64,000 nucleotides of DNA from Nodosilinea sp. FACHB-141 (GCF_014696135.1 NZ_JACJPP010000003.1:62001-126000); one strand, 5' to 3'. Positions 38,482 to 48,267 are shown, counted from the stretch's first letter. Numbers and translations: made by a program. Notes: generated by a model not told the origin, from the letters alone.

Positions 38482-40452
38482 TTAACTGCTTTTGCTCAAT
38501 CGGGGGCTAGACTGGGCGATCGCCCGCATTAGACTCACCACTGCCTGGGCAGGTGGTTGGGTTAGCACCTCTGGACAGAACACTAGAGATAGCCCCAGGG
38601 CGGCGGCATCCTGCTCGGCCAGGGGCGTCAGAGCAATCAGGGGTAGGCGAGCCAGGTCTGGATGGCGGGCCAGAGCCTGGAGGTAGGCAGTAGCGACCGG
38701 TACCTCCCCGTCTAGAATGACTGCCTTGAGTTGCCAGACCCGGCTGAGCAGGCTCGCCTGTTGCAGATCGTCCACCTCCAACAGGCGACAGTGGTAGCGC
38801 TGTAGCCAGGTGTGCACCAGGGGAGGCAGCGCGCTGCCTTCTCCCGACGGGTGCAGCAGGAGCATAGTCAGCCCGTCCGGCAGGGGCAGCGACACCGATG
38901 GCGCCAGGCACATTTGATCTAGGGTAGGCCGCAACCGTTGAGTCAGGGTTTCAAGATATAGCGTCTTTGGCATCGTGGCTTCGGTGGCAGCGATCGCCGC
39001 CATCCCTGGAGCTGACCGCAGGGCCACTGCCTTGGGGATCTCCAGGCGCTGCAACAGAACCATCTGAGCCACCGGATCAACCGGGGCATCGGCCAGTCCT
39101 TCCCAATGGATCAGCGTACAGCAGGGGGCCAGGCGAGTTTGCATAGCCGCTAGGGTTTGACAGCAGGAGGCCACCGCTAAGCGATAGGGGCTGCCCCGCA
39201 GATTGCCGTAGACCTGGTCAATTACGGCTTGGCTGGCGCTGGCCAGTAGTACTAGCGTGGTTTCGCCCTCGTGGGGTGTCCCTAGCTGAGGCAGCAGCAG
39301 CGTAATGCGACTGCCCCAGCTAGGGGCACTCAGGCCGCTGAGTTCACCGCCCTGAAGCTGAGTAAACCGACGGGCCAGGGCAAGCCCTAACCCCTCTAGC
39401 GACAGAGGGATAGGCTGAATGAGGCCGGAGGCGACCGTTGTTCCCAGGGGTGGGCCAGGGTCAACGATGAAGGTTGAACTCCATAGGGTGATTCCTAGCC
39501 ATGATCCCCATGGCTCAATGATCAGCCCGCCAGGAGTAGCGCCGTAGGCAATTAGGTAGCCTAGGCCGTAGTGAAGACTCTGGCGCAAGCGCAGGGGATC
39601 GGCCTGAACCCAACCCTCTGCGATCGCCAGACTCACCGTAAAGTCGTCGGCCCAGGCAGCCGCTATCCCGCCGCCCTCAGGCTGAGCGCTCAAAAAGCTG
39701 GGCAGTAGCTCATTAGCTAAGGGCTGAAGATCTACCCCCTGGGACAGCAGACTAAGCTGGCCAGACTCTAGCCGCATCCAGTCGAGCAGCAGGTTGATCA
39801 TGCCCGTGAGCTTGCGAATGGCCTGTCGCATCAGGCTGACGTAGCGAAACTGGCGATCGCTGAGCAACCCTACCCGACTGTCGAGCAGCAGGGTCGATAG
39901 CCCTAGCAGAGTGGTCATTGGAGTCTTTAGGGCATGGCTGAGTTCCAGCACCCAGGCCTGCGGTTCTAGCCCCAGCGTCGGCACGGTGGGGCTAGAACCG
40001 ATCGTCCCGCCGATCTCCGGTTCGGGCTCTGCCAGCCAGGGCATGAGTTTAACGGGGTCGAGTACTCCTAGGTACTGACCATCGGTGCTGGTGCCCACCC
40101 AAACAGCAGCGGTTGCTTCCAGGGCCAGGGCTCTGAGCCGGGTGCTGGTGGCGCGATCGCCCCACTCACTAGCCATTATTTCAACCACGGGTTTTAGCCA
40201 AGATTGGCAGTCAGCCAGCTGTAGGGTGGCGGTTTCCCTCGAACCAGCTAATGGCGAAGTGCCCTGGCTGATGGCCCACAGTCGCCCAACGGCGATCGCC
40301 CCCATGGGCTGCTGCTCGTCGTTGACAACAACAATATGGCTAGGAGTTGCTGCCCCCAACTGCCCTAGGTCATCGGCAATTTTGCCCAAGGGAGTCGTCA
40401 GACCGTAGGCCGGAACAGGGCTCAAAACATGGTCGAGGGGCGGCAGCGCCAT
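38482..40452 (-). CDS. CBS-domain histidine-kinase-like protein with degenerate ATP site and receiver-like tail
   Basis: A 656-aa protein: a CBS-like pair (about 1-165), a HisKA dimerisation domain with phospho-acceptor region LELSHALKTPMTTLLGL, a HATPase-like domain, and a C-terminal receiver-like domain. The ATP site looks degraded: the N-box reads LRQSLHYGLGYLIAYG without the usual Asn, and the G1 box reads DPGPP instead of DxGxG, while GLGLALARR is kept. It may be a pseudokinase or scaffold. ATG 40452 was chosen; an in-frame ATG at 40572 exists. It is divergent from kaiA, sharing its promoter region. Confidence 0.75.
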   Translation of the reverse strand: MALPPLDHVLSPVPAYGLTTPLGKIADDLGQLGAATPSHIVVVNDEQQPMGAIAVGRLWAISQGTSPLAGSRETATLQLADCQSWLKPVVEIMASEWGDRATSTRLRALALEATAAVWVGTSTDGQYLGVLDPVKLMPWLAEPEPEIGGTIGSSPTVPTLGLEPQAWVLELSHALKTPMTTLLGLSTLLLDSRVGLLSDRQFRYVSLMRQAIRKLTGMINLLLDWMRLESGQLSLLSQGVDLQPLANELLPSFLSAQPEGGGIAAAWADDFTVSLAIAEGWVQADPLRLRQSLHYGLGYLIAYGATPGGLIIEPWGSWLGITLWSSTFIVDPGPPLGTTVASGLIQPIPLSLEGLGLALARRFTQLQGGELSGLSAPSWGSRITLLLPQLGTPHEGETTLVLLASASQAVIDQVYGNLRGSPYRLAVASCCQTLAAMQTRLAPCCTLIHWEGLADAPVDPVAQMVLLQRLEIPKAVALRSAPGMAAIAATEATMPKTLYLETLTQRLRPTLDQMCLAPSVSLPLPDGLTMLLLHPSGEGSALPPLVHTWLQRYHCRLLEVDDLQQASLLSRVWQLKAVILDGEVPVATAYLQALARHPDLARLPLIALTPLAEQDAAALGLSLVFCPEVLTQPPAQAVVSLMRAIAQSSPRLSKSS

Positions 40453-40642
40453 GGGCTTATTCCCAAAGGGGTTTGCTTCCAGGTTTAGGGGGCAGGCTGT
40501 ATTCTGACAACCACCCTTTACAATTGACAATATCCTGATATCTCCTAGGCCGGTGTAGTACGTTCTGGCCAAATGGGTTCTGGCTGTTTGGCCCTGAACG
40601 TAGTTCCAGGCATTTTCCTATCCCGCTTACCCCTGTCGCCCC

Positions 40643-41527
40643 TTGGTTGCTCCCCTTCAAATTTGTATCCTGACCCATGGTGATCAGGTCGAGCAAGGTC
40701 CCGAGTTAAGTCTGGATCCTAGCCGTTATGTAGTGCATCAAACGGCTGTGCTCGGCGACGTCTTAGACTGGCTACGGAGTCGTCCAGATCTACCCGATTG
40801 CTTAGTGGTCGATGACGAGGTTTGGCAACGGGCTCTGCGTCCGGCGCTGATCCAGCTCGGCCTGATGCTGCCGGTGGTGGTGCTGATTGGTGTGCCCAAC
40901 TCCACCGCTGAACCGCTGCCAGAGACCAACGCAGTCCCCCTTACCGGCACTGAACCCTACCCCGGAGCCCTAGTGCATCGCGCTGTCGATGCCCTGCCCC
41001 AGCTTGACCAGGTGATTCAGGACGCCATCCAAGGATTTTTACAACTACCCAACCCCAAGGCATCACCGCCAGCCGCCGCTGCCGACAAAGCTGACGGTCT
41101 CTCCAATAGCCTGAGCGCTCAGCAACATCGGCTGACAGAGAAACTTAAGGCCCGGTTAGGATACTTAGGAGTCTATTACAAGCGCAGTCCCGGCTCTTTT
41201 TTGCGACATATGAGCCCCGATGACCGCGCGGCGTTTTTGGGTCAGCTCAAGACCGATTACCGCACTATTGTCTTGGGCTATTTCGCCAAGGATGCCAAAA
41301 TCAACCTCAACCAGCTGATCGACGACTTTGTCGATCAAGCATTCATGGCCGATATCTCCGTGGCTCAAATCGTTGAAATTCATATGGAGCTGATGGATAA
41401 CTTCTCAAAACAGCTCAAGCTAGAGGGGCGCAGCGAAGAGATCTTGCTGGACTACCGCCTCACCCTGATCGACGTCATTGCCCACCTGTGCGAAATGTAC
41501 CGGCGATCGATCCCTCGCGAACCCTAG
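40643..41527 (+). CDS. kaiA: circadian clock protein KaiA
   Basis: A 294-aa protein: N-terminal pseudo-receiver domain ([11 protein letters not shown] start), variable linker, and the highly conserved C-terminal KaiC-binding four-helix domain ([56 protein letters not shown]). It stimulates KaiC autophosphorylation by holding its A-loop. The only start in frame after an upstream stop at 40601 that fits is TTG 40643. kaiB follows 71 bp downstream and kaiC after that. Confidence 0.96.
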   Translation: MVAPLQICILTHGDQVEQGPELSLDPSRYVVHQTAVLGDVLDWLRSRPDLPDCLVVDDEVWQRALRPALIQLGLMLPVVVLIGVPNSTAEPLPETNAVPLTGTEPYPGALVHRAVDALPQLDQVIQDAIQGFLQLPNPKASPPAAAADKADGLSNSLSAQQHRLTEKLKARLGYLGVYYKRSPGSFLRHMSPDDRAAFLGQLKTDYRTIVLGYFAKDAKINLNQLIDDFVDQAFMADISVAQIVEIHMELMDNFSKQLKLEGRSEEILLDYRLTLIDVIAHLCEMYRRSIPREP

Positions 41528-41598
41528 GGCGATCGCGGCCCTTGACCCAAAAACTCTCGATACAATCATGCTTGTTCCTGCTTAGCCCAGAGGGTTCT

Positions 41599-41913
41599 AT
41601 GAGCTCCATCAAAAAGACCTACATCCTTAAGCTTTACGTCGCGGGCAATACTCCCAACTCCATTCGCGCCCTCAAGACCCTCAACAACATTCTCGAAGAA
41701 GAGTTTCAGGGCGTCTATGCCCTCAAGGTGATCGACGTGCTAAAAAATCCTCAGCTAGCGGAGGAAGACAAGATCTTGGCGACACCCACCCTAGCCAAGA
41801 TTCTGCCACCTCCAGTGCGCAAAATTATTGGTGACCTGTCGGACCGCGAGCGCGTGCTGATTGGCCTCGACCTGCTCTACGATGAGCTGCGCGAAGACGA
41901 CATTTACGGCTAG
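41599..41913 (+). CDS. kaiB: circadian clock protein KaiB
   Basis: A 104-aa fold-switching protein: [60 protein letters not shown], with the acidic C-terminus [11 protein letters not shown]. It binds phosphorylated KaiC and sequesters KaiA, closing the negative loop. ATG 41599 gives the conserved start; the open frame back to 41488 overlaps kaiA. Confidence 0.97.
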   Translation: MSSIKKTYILKLYVAGNTPNSIRALKTLNNILEEEFQGVYALKVIDVLKNPQLAEEDKILATPTLAKILPPPVRKIIGDLSDRERVLIGLDLLYDELREDDIYG

Positions 41914-42081
41914 CGGCTCTGGCTCGAGTGAAAAGTCCTCGATGGCTGGCAAGGGACGCCCAACGTCTGGAGACAACTAGCTTAAATCCGGTAGGGTAGC
42001 CGGTTCGGGGTATGCTTAATCCTCAAGATTTCCTGTAGTTTATTAAGGGCGGCACGCTGCCCATGACCTTAGCGATCTCCC

Positions 42082-43638
42082 ATGACAGATTCCGACCAAA
42101 CCGATTTGCAGTCATCCTCCCATCCACCGGGCGTGCGTAAAATTCGCACCCTTATCGAAGGCTTCGATGACATTAGCCACGGGGGCATGCCGGCGGGGCG
42201 ATCGACCCTGGTAAGCGGCACCTCGGGTACCGGTAAGACGCTGTTCGCAGTGCAGTTTATCTATAACGGCATCACGGAGTTTGACGAGCCGGGGGTGTTT
42301 GTCACCTTCGAAGAATCCCCCGAAGACATCATTCAAAACGCCTACAGCTTTGGCTGGGACTTGCAGCGCCTGGTGGACGACGGCAAGCTGTTTATTCTTG
42401 ACGCCTCCCCCGACCCTGAAGGCCAGGACGTGGTGGGCAACTTTGACCTGTCGGCGCTAATTGAACGTATTCAGTACGCCATCCGTAAATACAAGGCGCG
42501 GCGGGTCTCCATCGACTCGGTGACGGCGGTATTTCAGCAGTACGATGCCGCCTCGGTAGTGCGGCGGGAGATCTTTCGCCTGGTGGCTCGCCTAAAGCTG
42601 ATGGGCGTGACCACAGTGATGACCACCGAGCGCCTCGATGAGTACGGTCCGGTGGCCCGCTTTGGGGTCGAGGAGTTTGTCTCAGACAATGTGGTGATTG
42701 TGCGCAACGCCCTAGAGGGGGAGCGCCGTCGCCGCACCATCGAAATTCTCAAGCTGCGGGGCACCACCCACATGAAGGGGGAGTACCCGTTCACGATTAC
42801 CAACGGCGGCGTCAACATCTTCCCGCTGGGGGCGATGCAGTTAACCCAGCGATCGTCCAATGCTAGGGTGTCGTCGGGGGTGCCGACGTTAGACGAAATG
42901 TGCGGCGGCGGCTTCTTCAAAGATTCTATTATTTTGGCCACCGGAGCCACGGGCACGGGCAAGACCCTGCTGGTCAGCAAGTTCTTAGTGGATGGCTGCA
43001 AGAGTGGCGAGCGGGCGATCTTGTTTGCCTATGAAGAGTCGCGTGCCCAGCTCTCCCGCAACGCCTACTCCTGGGGGGTCGACTTTGAGGCCATGGAGGA
43101 GCAGGGGCTGCTGAAGATCATCTGCGCCTACCCCGAGTCAGCGGGTTTAGAAGACCACCTGCAAATTATCAAGACCGAGATTTCACAGTTCAAGCCGTCG
43201 CGCGTGGCGATCGACTCACTATCGGCCCTCGATCGCGGCGTCAGCAACAACTCTTTTCGGCAGTTTGTGATTGGCGTGACGGGCTTTGCCAAGCAGGAGG
43301 AGATCACGGGTTTCTTCACCAACACCACTGAGCAGTTTATGGGGCTGCACTCGATTACCGAGTCGCACATTTCCACCATTACCGACACGATTTTGATGCT
43401 GCAATACGTGGAGGTGCGAGGCGAACTGTCGCGGGCCATCAACGTGTTTAAGATGCGCGGCTCGTGGCACGACAAGGGCATTCGCGAGTACACGATCAAC
43501 AACCAGGGGCCAGATATCAAAGACTCCTTCCGCAACCTGGAGCGGATTATCAGCGGTTCGCCCACTCGGATCGCGGTGGATGAGAAGAGTGAGCTATCGC
43601 GGATTATTCAAGGGGTTCAGGGAGATTCTGAGCTGTAG
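42082..43638 (+). CDS. kaiC: circadian clock protein KaiC
   Basis: A 518-aa double RecA-like ATPase/autokinase. Walker A lysines fall at residues 52 (GTSGTGKT) and 294 (GATGTGKT), and the phosphorylation pair HIST at Ser431/Thr432, the same numbering as the Synechococcus protein. The catalytic EESPEDI and C-terminal peptide EKSELSRIIQGVQ (KaiA-binding A-loop region) are present. It is the pacemaker of the clock. Its last 22 bp overlap the convergent guanine deaminase gene. Confidence 0.98.
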   Translation: MTDSDQTDLQSSSHPPGVRKIRTLIEGFDDISHGGMPAGRSTLVSGTSGTGKTLFAVQFIYNGITEFDEPGVFVTFEESPEDIIQNAYSFGWDLQRLVDDGKLFILDASPDPEGQDVVGNFDLSALIERIQYAIRKYKARRVSIDSVTAVFQQYDAASVVRREIFRLVARLKLMGVTTVMTTERLDEYGPVARFGVEEFVSDNVVIVRNALEGERRRRTIEILKLRGTTHMKGEYPFTITNGGVNIFPLGAMQLTQRSSNARVSSGVPTLDEMCGGGFFKDSIILATGATGTGKTLLVSKFLVDGCKSGERAILFAYEESRAQLSRNAYSWGVDFEAMEEQGLLKIICAYPESAGLEDHLQIIKTEISQFKPSRVAIDSLSALDRGVSNNSFRQFVIGVTGFAKQEEITGFFTNTTEQFMGLHSITESHISTITDTILMLQYVEVRGELSRAINVFKMRGSWHDKGIREYTINNQGPDIKDSFRNLERIISGSPTRIAVDEKSELSRIIQGVQGDSEL

Positions 43639-44972
43639 GCTACCTTGCCCAGGACATAGGTGGCGGTGACGGCGCGATCGCCCCCCATAATCACTAGCGA
43701 AAACAGCAGATCTGCCATTGCCTCCAAGGTTCCAGGAATCCCGGACTGGTTCCGCAGCGCCAGCAATGGCGTAGCTTGAGGGTCGAGCACCACAAAGTCG
43801 GCCTCCTTGCCGGGGTCAAAGCTGCCCAGCTTGTCTTCCAGACACAGCGCCCTGGCTCCACCTAGGGTGGCAAGAAACAGCGCCTTGAAGGCTGAGAGCT
43901 TTTGCCCCCGTAGCTGGGCCACCTTGTAGGCCTCGTTGGTGGTTTGCAGCATCGAAAAGCTGGTGCCCGCGCCCACGTCGGTGCCCAAGCCTACTTTGAC
44001 TGGGTGTGTGGGGTTTTTGGCCTGTTCGATGCGAAATAGGCCGCTGCCGAGGAACAGATTGGAGGTCGGGCAGAAAGAAATCGCTGCCTTGGCCTCGGAG
44101 AGCCGCTGAAACTCGGCATCGGTGAGCTGCACGCCATGGGCAAACAGCGATCGCTCCCGCACCAGCCCCGTCTGGTCATAGACATCCAAATACCCCTGAT
44201 ACTGGGGAAACATCTCCTGAATCCAGGCCACCTCACTAACATTTTCTGATAAGTGGGTATGCAGGTAGACATCGGGAAATTCATCGAGCAGCTGGGCTGC
44301 CAGCTTCAGCTGGGCTTCGCTAGAGGTAGCCGCGAACCGAGGGGTGACGGCGTAGAGTAATCGACCCCGGTTATGCCATTTCTCAATCAGCGCCTTCGAC
44401 TCTTTGTAGGAGGACTGAGCCGTATCACTAAGGAAGTCAGGGGCGTTGCGATCCATCATCACCTTGCCGCTGATCATGCGCAGATGACGGGCCTCGGCAG
44501 CCTCAAAAAATGCATCCACCGAGGCTGGAAACACCGCCGCAAACACTAGGGCCGTAGTGGTGCCATTTCTCAACAGCTCATCAAGAAACAGCTCGGCTAC
44601 AGAACGAGCGTAGGCGGGGTCGGCAAACTTGCCCTCAGTTGGGAAGGTGTAGCGATTTAGCCACTCCAGCAGCTGCTCGCCGTAGGCGGCCATCATGCCC
44701 GTTTGGGGATAGTGAATGTGGGTGTCGATAAAGCCGGGGGTAATCAGCTTGCCGGTGTAGTCGCTGATGGGGATATCGCCTAGGGTGGGAGACACCTCCT
44801 CGTAGGAACCTAGGGCCGCAATATGCCCATCCTGCACCACGAGCAGCCCATCGGGGATATAGCGCACAGCCTGGGCTTCAGGTTCGTAAAAGGGATCCGC
44901 TATGCAGTCTAACAGCGCTCCACGAATGGCCACCGTCCCGCCGGTGGCTGGTGTTGCCGGTGTTTGCCCCAT
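43617..44972 (-). CDS. guaD: guanine deaminase
   Basis: A 451-aa amidohydrolase-superfamily enzyme: PGFIDTHIHYPQTGMM (metal His pair), NRYTFPTEGKFADP, MMDRNAPDFL, THLSENVSEVAWI and LGTDVGAGTSFSM (metal Asp). It deaminates guanine to xanthine for purine salvage or nitrogen release. ATG 44972 was chosen; GTG 44984 is a close alternative and neither has a strong ribosome site. It overlaps the kaiC 3' end by 22 bp, tail to tail. Confidence 0.93.
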   Translation of the reverse strand: MGQTPATPATGGTVAIRGALLDCIADPFYEPEAQAVRYIPDGLLVVQDGHIAALGSYEEVSPTLGDIPISDYTGKLITPGFIDTHIHYPQTGMMAAYGEQLLEWLNRYTFPTEGKFADPAYARSVAELFLDELLRNGTTTALVFAAVFPASVDAFFEAAEARHLRMISGKVMMDRNAPDFLSDTAQSSYKESKALIEKWHNRGRLLYAVTPRFAATSSEAQLKLAAQLLDEFPDVYLHTHLSENVSEVAWIQEMFPQYQGYLDVYDQTGLVRERSLFAHGVQLTDAEFQRLSEAKAAISFCPTSNLFLGSGLFRIEQAKNPTHPVKVGLGTDVGAGTSFSMLQTTNEAYKVAQLRGQKLSAFKALFLATLGGARALCLEDKLGSFDPGKEADFVVLDPQATPLLALRNQSGIPGTLEAMADLLFSLVIMGGDRAVTATYVLGKVAYSSESP

Positions 44973-45072
44973 AGCCTTCTGCACCCGTAATTGTTCCGCA
45001 GGCCACTATAGCACCCCAATTTAGAGCGCTAAGCATACGGAGCTACCGCCACTGCTGGCCATTTTGAGCGGC

Positions 45073-45915
45073 CTAGTGGGCTCCATCCACGAGCTGTTTA
45101 AAGCGGGGGTGGTGGCGCACAGTATCGAAATGGGCGTCAATTTGCACCATCACCCGATACATGTAGGGGCTGAGGACAAAGGTGCGATAGAGATTTTTGA
45201 GGGTTTGCTCTAGGTCGCCGGCCATGGCGTAGGCACGGGCCTTGCCATACCAAGCGTTGGGGTTGTGGGTCTGGTGACTGAGGGAGATGTCAAAACTCTG
45301 AATAGCCTCGCCATAGCGCCCCATTTGAATTAGCACTGTACCCTGCTGGTTCCAAATGTAGTGGGCGTCGGGCTTTTGGCCTAGGGCCTGGTGCAGCGCT
45401 TGAAGGGCATCTTCGTAACGGTGCAGGCCGCAGAGAGCGACCCCCTGGTTATAGCGAGCCCGGTGGTCTTGGGGGCTGAGTTTGAGGCTGTGCCCAAAGC
45501 TAACGACGGCATCGCGGTAGCGGCGCAGCTGGTTTTGGGCAGTACCAAGGTTGTACCAGGCTTTGTTGTCGCCGGGGCTGAGCTTAACTGCTCGCTCTAA
45601 ATGGGTGACGGCTTCTTCAAAGTGGCTGAGCCTGGCCAAGGCATGCCCCTTGCCGTGCCAAGCCAAGCCGTAGTCGGGGTTGCAGGCGATCGCTTGGTTA
45701 AAGCTTTCGATTGAGGCCTCAAACTGCTTCAGGGCAGCCAGACAAAAGCCGTGCAGAGTCCACACCTCGTAGTCCTTGTCATCAAGGGTGAGCACGGCCT
45801 GAAACCGCGACAGAGCCTCACTATGGCGACCGATAGCGTAGAGGGCATCCCCCTGACCTCGGAGGAGCTTTGCACGGGTGAGCTTAGGTAGGGTGGCGTC
45901 AGATCCAGCAGACAT
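45073..45915 (-). CDS. tetratricopeptide-repeat protein
   Basis: A 280-aa protein of about seven TPR units (ALYAIGRHSEALSRFQAVLT, CNPDYGLAWHGKGHALARLS, KAWYNLGTAQNQLRRYRDAV), with no signal peptide or other domain. TPR arrays mediate protein-protein contacts; the partner is unknown. The start is ATG 45915. It sits between guaD and glgA on the same strand without obvious coupling. Confidence 0.88.
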   Translation of the reverse strand: MSAGSDATLPKLTRAKLLRGQGDALYAIGRHSEALSRFQAVLTLDDKDYEVWTLHGFCLAALKQFEASIESFNQAIACNPDYGLAWHGKGHALARLSHFEEAVTHLERAVKLSPGDNKAWYNLGTAQNQLRRYRDAVVSFGHSLKLSPQDHRARYNQGVALCGLHRYEDALQALHQALGQKPDAHYIWNQQGTVLIQMGRYGEAIQSFDISLSHQTHNPNAWYGKARAYAMAGDLEQTLKNLYRTFVLSPYMYRVMVQIDAHFDTVRHHPRFKQLVDGAH

Positions 45916-46081
45916 TCATTCAACAGGCACCGTTTAAGGCGCTGGGTGGTAGACCTATCCCCAAGCTTGCCCATTTCCTGGAGGCGATCGCTAAGGTCAA
46001 CAGGGTGGCCCCACATCAGCTTTACATCCATCAAGAAACGGTCAATTCAGCGCCGCTTGCAGGGATGCTTTGTATCTTACG

Positions 46082-47557
46082 CTACTTGTGGCGCACATAC
46101 TCATACAGGTCGATGTAGGCCTGAGCCGGATGATTCCACGAAAAGTCGTAGGCCATACCCTGCTGAGCAATTTGCTTGAAAATCGCGGGTTCTTGGTTCC
46201 AAACGTCAAAGGCGCGGTTCATCGCCGACTCGAGCGCCACAGTGTCATTTTGGAAGAAGACAAAGCCGTTGCGCTCCTCCGGCCCATGCAGGGTGTCATA
46301 GTCCCAGTCAAAGACGGTATTCACCAGGCCGCCCACGCCGCGCACAACGGGCACGGTGCCATACCGCAGACCAATCATCTGGGTAAGGCCGCAGGGCTCA
46401 AAGTTGCTGGGCACCACAATCATGTCGGCCCCGGCGTAGATCAGGTGGGCCAGCTCCTCATTAAAGCTCAGCTCCAGGTGCACGTCAGGGTTGTCGTTGA
46501 GGAAGAGTTTTTCGTGCCAGAACCAGTCGTTAATGCTCTTCTCGGTGGCCGAGCCCAGCAGCACAAACTGCGCCCCCCGCTCTAGGGCGTAGTACATAGC
46601 GTGGTGGACGAGATGGACGCCCTTTTGATCGTCTAAACGGCCAATGAAGGCCACCAGGGGTTTGTCGCTCTGGCTCAGCAGTAGGCGATCGCGCAGTTCT
46701 TTCTTATTCAACGCCTTGTCTTCAAAAGTCGTCAGCCCGTAGTGATGGGGAATGTAGGCATCGCTCTCCGGATTCCACACCTCCGGGTCAATGCCGTTGA
46801 GAATGCCCGAGAACTTGTGCTGATTGGTGTGCAGAGTGTGCCCTAGGCCAAAGCCCTGGTCAGTGTGCTGCGCCTCCCACGCATGGTAAGGCGACACCGT
46901 GTTGACGTGATTGGCGTAGGTAATGCCCCCCTTCATAAAGTTGATCGCAAAGGGGTTAAAGTCGTCGCGCAGTCGGTAGGGCTGAAAGTAGTACTCTGGC
47001 CGATTGAGGCCCGTCGCCGCCAAAATCTCGTTGCCGCCAAAGCCCTGGTGCTTAAAGTTGTGGATGGTGTACAGCGTGCGCTGAAACTCCATACCGTTGT
47101 ACTTATAGATCTCAAACAGCATCACCGGAATCAGCCCGGTCTGCCAGTCGTGGCAGTGAATCACATCGGGGCGCTTGTTGCTGCGCAGCAAAAACTCCAT
47201 CGCCGCCTTGCTAAAGAAGGCAAACCGCATGGGGTCGTCATCGCAGCCGTAGTAGCAGCCCCGGTTAAAGAACATCTCCCACGATTTGGGTTCAATGAAG
47301 AAGCACAGCCGCCCATGCACCCAGCCACAGAGCACGTCGCAACGAATGTCGGTACCGTACCAGGGCACGATCAGGTCGTTGTAGGCCTCGTGCAGCCCCC
47401 AGATGTGGTCGTACCGCATGCAGTCGTACTTAGGCAGAATGATCTCGACGCAGTGGCCTCGGTTTTCTAGCTCACGGCTGAGGCCGTAAACCACGTCGCC
47501 CAGCCCTCCGGCTTTAATAACTGGGGCACATTCCGAAGCAATCTGCACGATATACAT
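46082..47557 (-). CDS. glgA: glycogen synthase
   Basis: A 491-aa GT5 glucosyltransferase: start MYIVQIASECAPVIKAGGLG (ADP-glucose-binding KAGGLGDVV), donor-site region FIGRLDDQKG and PSNFEPCGLTQMIGLRYGTV (acid/base and nucleotide loop). It extends alpha-1,4-glucan from ADP-glucose. Cyanobacteria often have two forms; the sequence resembles the second (GlgA2-like) type, which I infer from its start region only. Confidence 0.94.
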   Translation of the reverse strand: MYIVQIASECAPVIKAGGLGDVVYGLSRELENRGHCVEIILPKYDCMRYDHIWGLHEAYNDLIVPWYGTDIRCDVLCGWVHGRLCFFIEPKSWEMFFNRGCYYGCDDDPMRFAFFSKAAMEFLLRSNKRPDVIHCHDWQTGLIPVMLFEIYKYNGMEFQRTLYTIHNFKHQGFGGNEILAATGLNRPEYYFQPYRLRDDFNPFAINFMKGGITYANHVNTVSPYHAWEAQHTDQGFGLGHTLHTNQHKFSGILNGIDPEVWNPESDAYIPHHYGLTTFEDKALNKKELRDRLLLSQSDKPLVAFIGRLDDQKGVHLVHHAMYYALERGAQFVLLGSATEKSINDWFWHEKLFLNDNPDVHLELSFNEELAHLIYAGADMIVVPSNFEPCGLTQMIGLRYGTVPVVRGVGGLVNTVFDWDYDTLHGPEERNGFVFFQNDTVALESAMNRAFDVWNQEPAIFKQIAQQGMAYDFSWNHPAQAYIDLYEYVRHK

Positions 47558-47633
47558 AGGGCCTTCCCGTCATAAAACTTCATTTTTAATGCCCCTATTC
47601 AATCAGGATGTTGGGGCATAGGCAAGCGTCTGA

Positions 47634-47715
47634 AGGTAGGGAGTAGGAGAGTGGGCGGGTAGGGAGTGGGGGGTTAAGGGAGTAGGGGAGTGGGCGAGTG
47701 GGCAAGTAGGGGAGG
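47634..47715 (-). repeat. STRR tract (GGGAGTAGGGGAGTGGGCG units)
   Basis: Tandem G-rich units (GGGAGTGG, GGGAGTAG, GGGCGAGT, GGCAAGTAGG) in the gap between the coiled-coil gene and glgA. Confidence 0.75.
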
Positions 47716-47733
47716 AACGTGAAAATCGCCCTT

Positions 47734-47849
47734 AAACCCGCTGGCAGGCTTCGCCATCACCCCCTTACCCCATGCCCCCCTTACTCCATTACCTCGTCAC
47801 CCCCCTTCCCCTTCCGACTGCATCTGCTGTAAAGCCTGCCAGCGGGTTT
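47734..47849. repeat. 18-bp perfect inverted repeat, one arm inside a gene
   Basis: AAACCCGCTGGCAGGCTT (47734-47751) is the exact reverse complement of 47832-47849, which lies in the 3' coding end of the 156-aa gene. The arms are 80 bp apart. Confidence 0.85.
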
Positions 47850-48267
47850 CTAATTCCTCGCGTTCGTGCTTTAGGCTGCGCTCTAGCTCTTGAATTTCGT
47901 CGCGGCGAGCCGCGGTTTCGAGGGCACGGCGATCGACTTCCTGACTTTTAAGGGTTAGCGACTGCCGCCATCGCTCTGCCCGCTCAATTTCTTGCTCTAG
48001 GGCTTCAGGGGTGACCCCATAGGCTAGATAGTGTTCGACTAAGCCCAGCACCCAGGGGGTGGCGTCTTGCACCGCTACGATCTGATTCAGGTTGTCGAGG
48101 TCTACCAGCACCAGATTTCCTTCCTGAAAGGCGAGGAGGCGGGTAGTTTCAACAATCCGTTCTGAGGGCAGTAACGTCCAGGTCGATTCAGAGGTCTGTT
48201 CGGCCAGCAGCAGAAGTTCTGCACCGCCCAGGAATGCTTTTTTTTGAACCTTCGCCAGGTATTGCAT
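47797..48267 (-). CDS. hypothetical protein with C-terminal coiled coil (156 aa)
   Basis: Residues 1-95 form a globular domain (MQYLAKVQKKAFLGGAELLL, LLAFQEGNLVLVDLDNLNQI); residues about 95-150 are a charged coiled coil (EIQELERSLKHEREELETRW). I recognise it as a cyanobacterial conserved protein with no known role. The start is ATG 48267. The 3' end carries one arm of the 18-bp inverted repeat, and a low-complexity Glu/Gly tail. Confidence 0.75.
   Translation of the reverse strand: MQYLAKVQKKAFLGGAELLLLAEQTSESTWTLLPSERIVETTRLLAFQEGNLVLVDLDNLNQIVAVQDATPWVLGLVEHYLAYGVTPEALEQEIERAERWRQSLTLKSQEVDRRALETAARRDEIQELERSLKHEREELETRWQALQQMQSEGEGG

Noticed and set aside
38482..40452. kinase-like gene next to kaiA considered as SasA or CikA
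   Set aside because: It lacks the KaiB-like sensor of SasA and the GAF domain of CikA; the N-terminus is CBS-like.
40524..40555. TTGACA upstream of kaiA considered as its promoter
   Set aside because: No acceptable -10 at 16-18 bp, so I did not annotate it.
46070..47470. long plus-strand frames opposite glgA
   Set aside because: They are antisense shadows; glgA on the minus strand has a full GT5 glycogen synthase signature.
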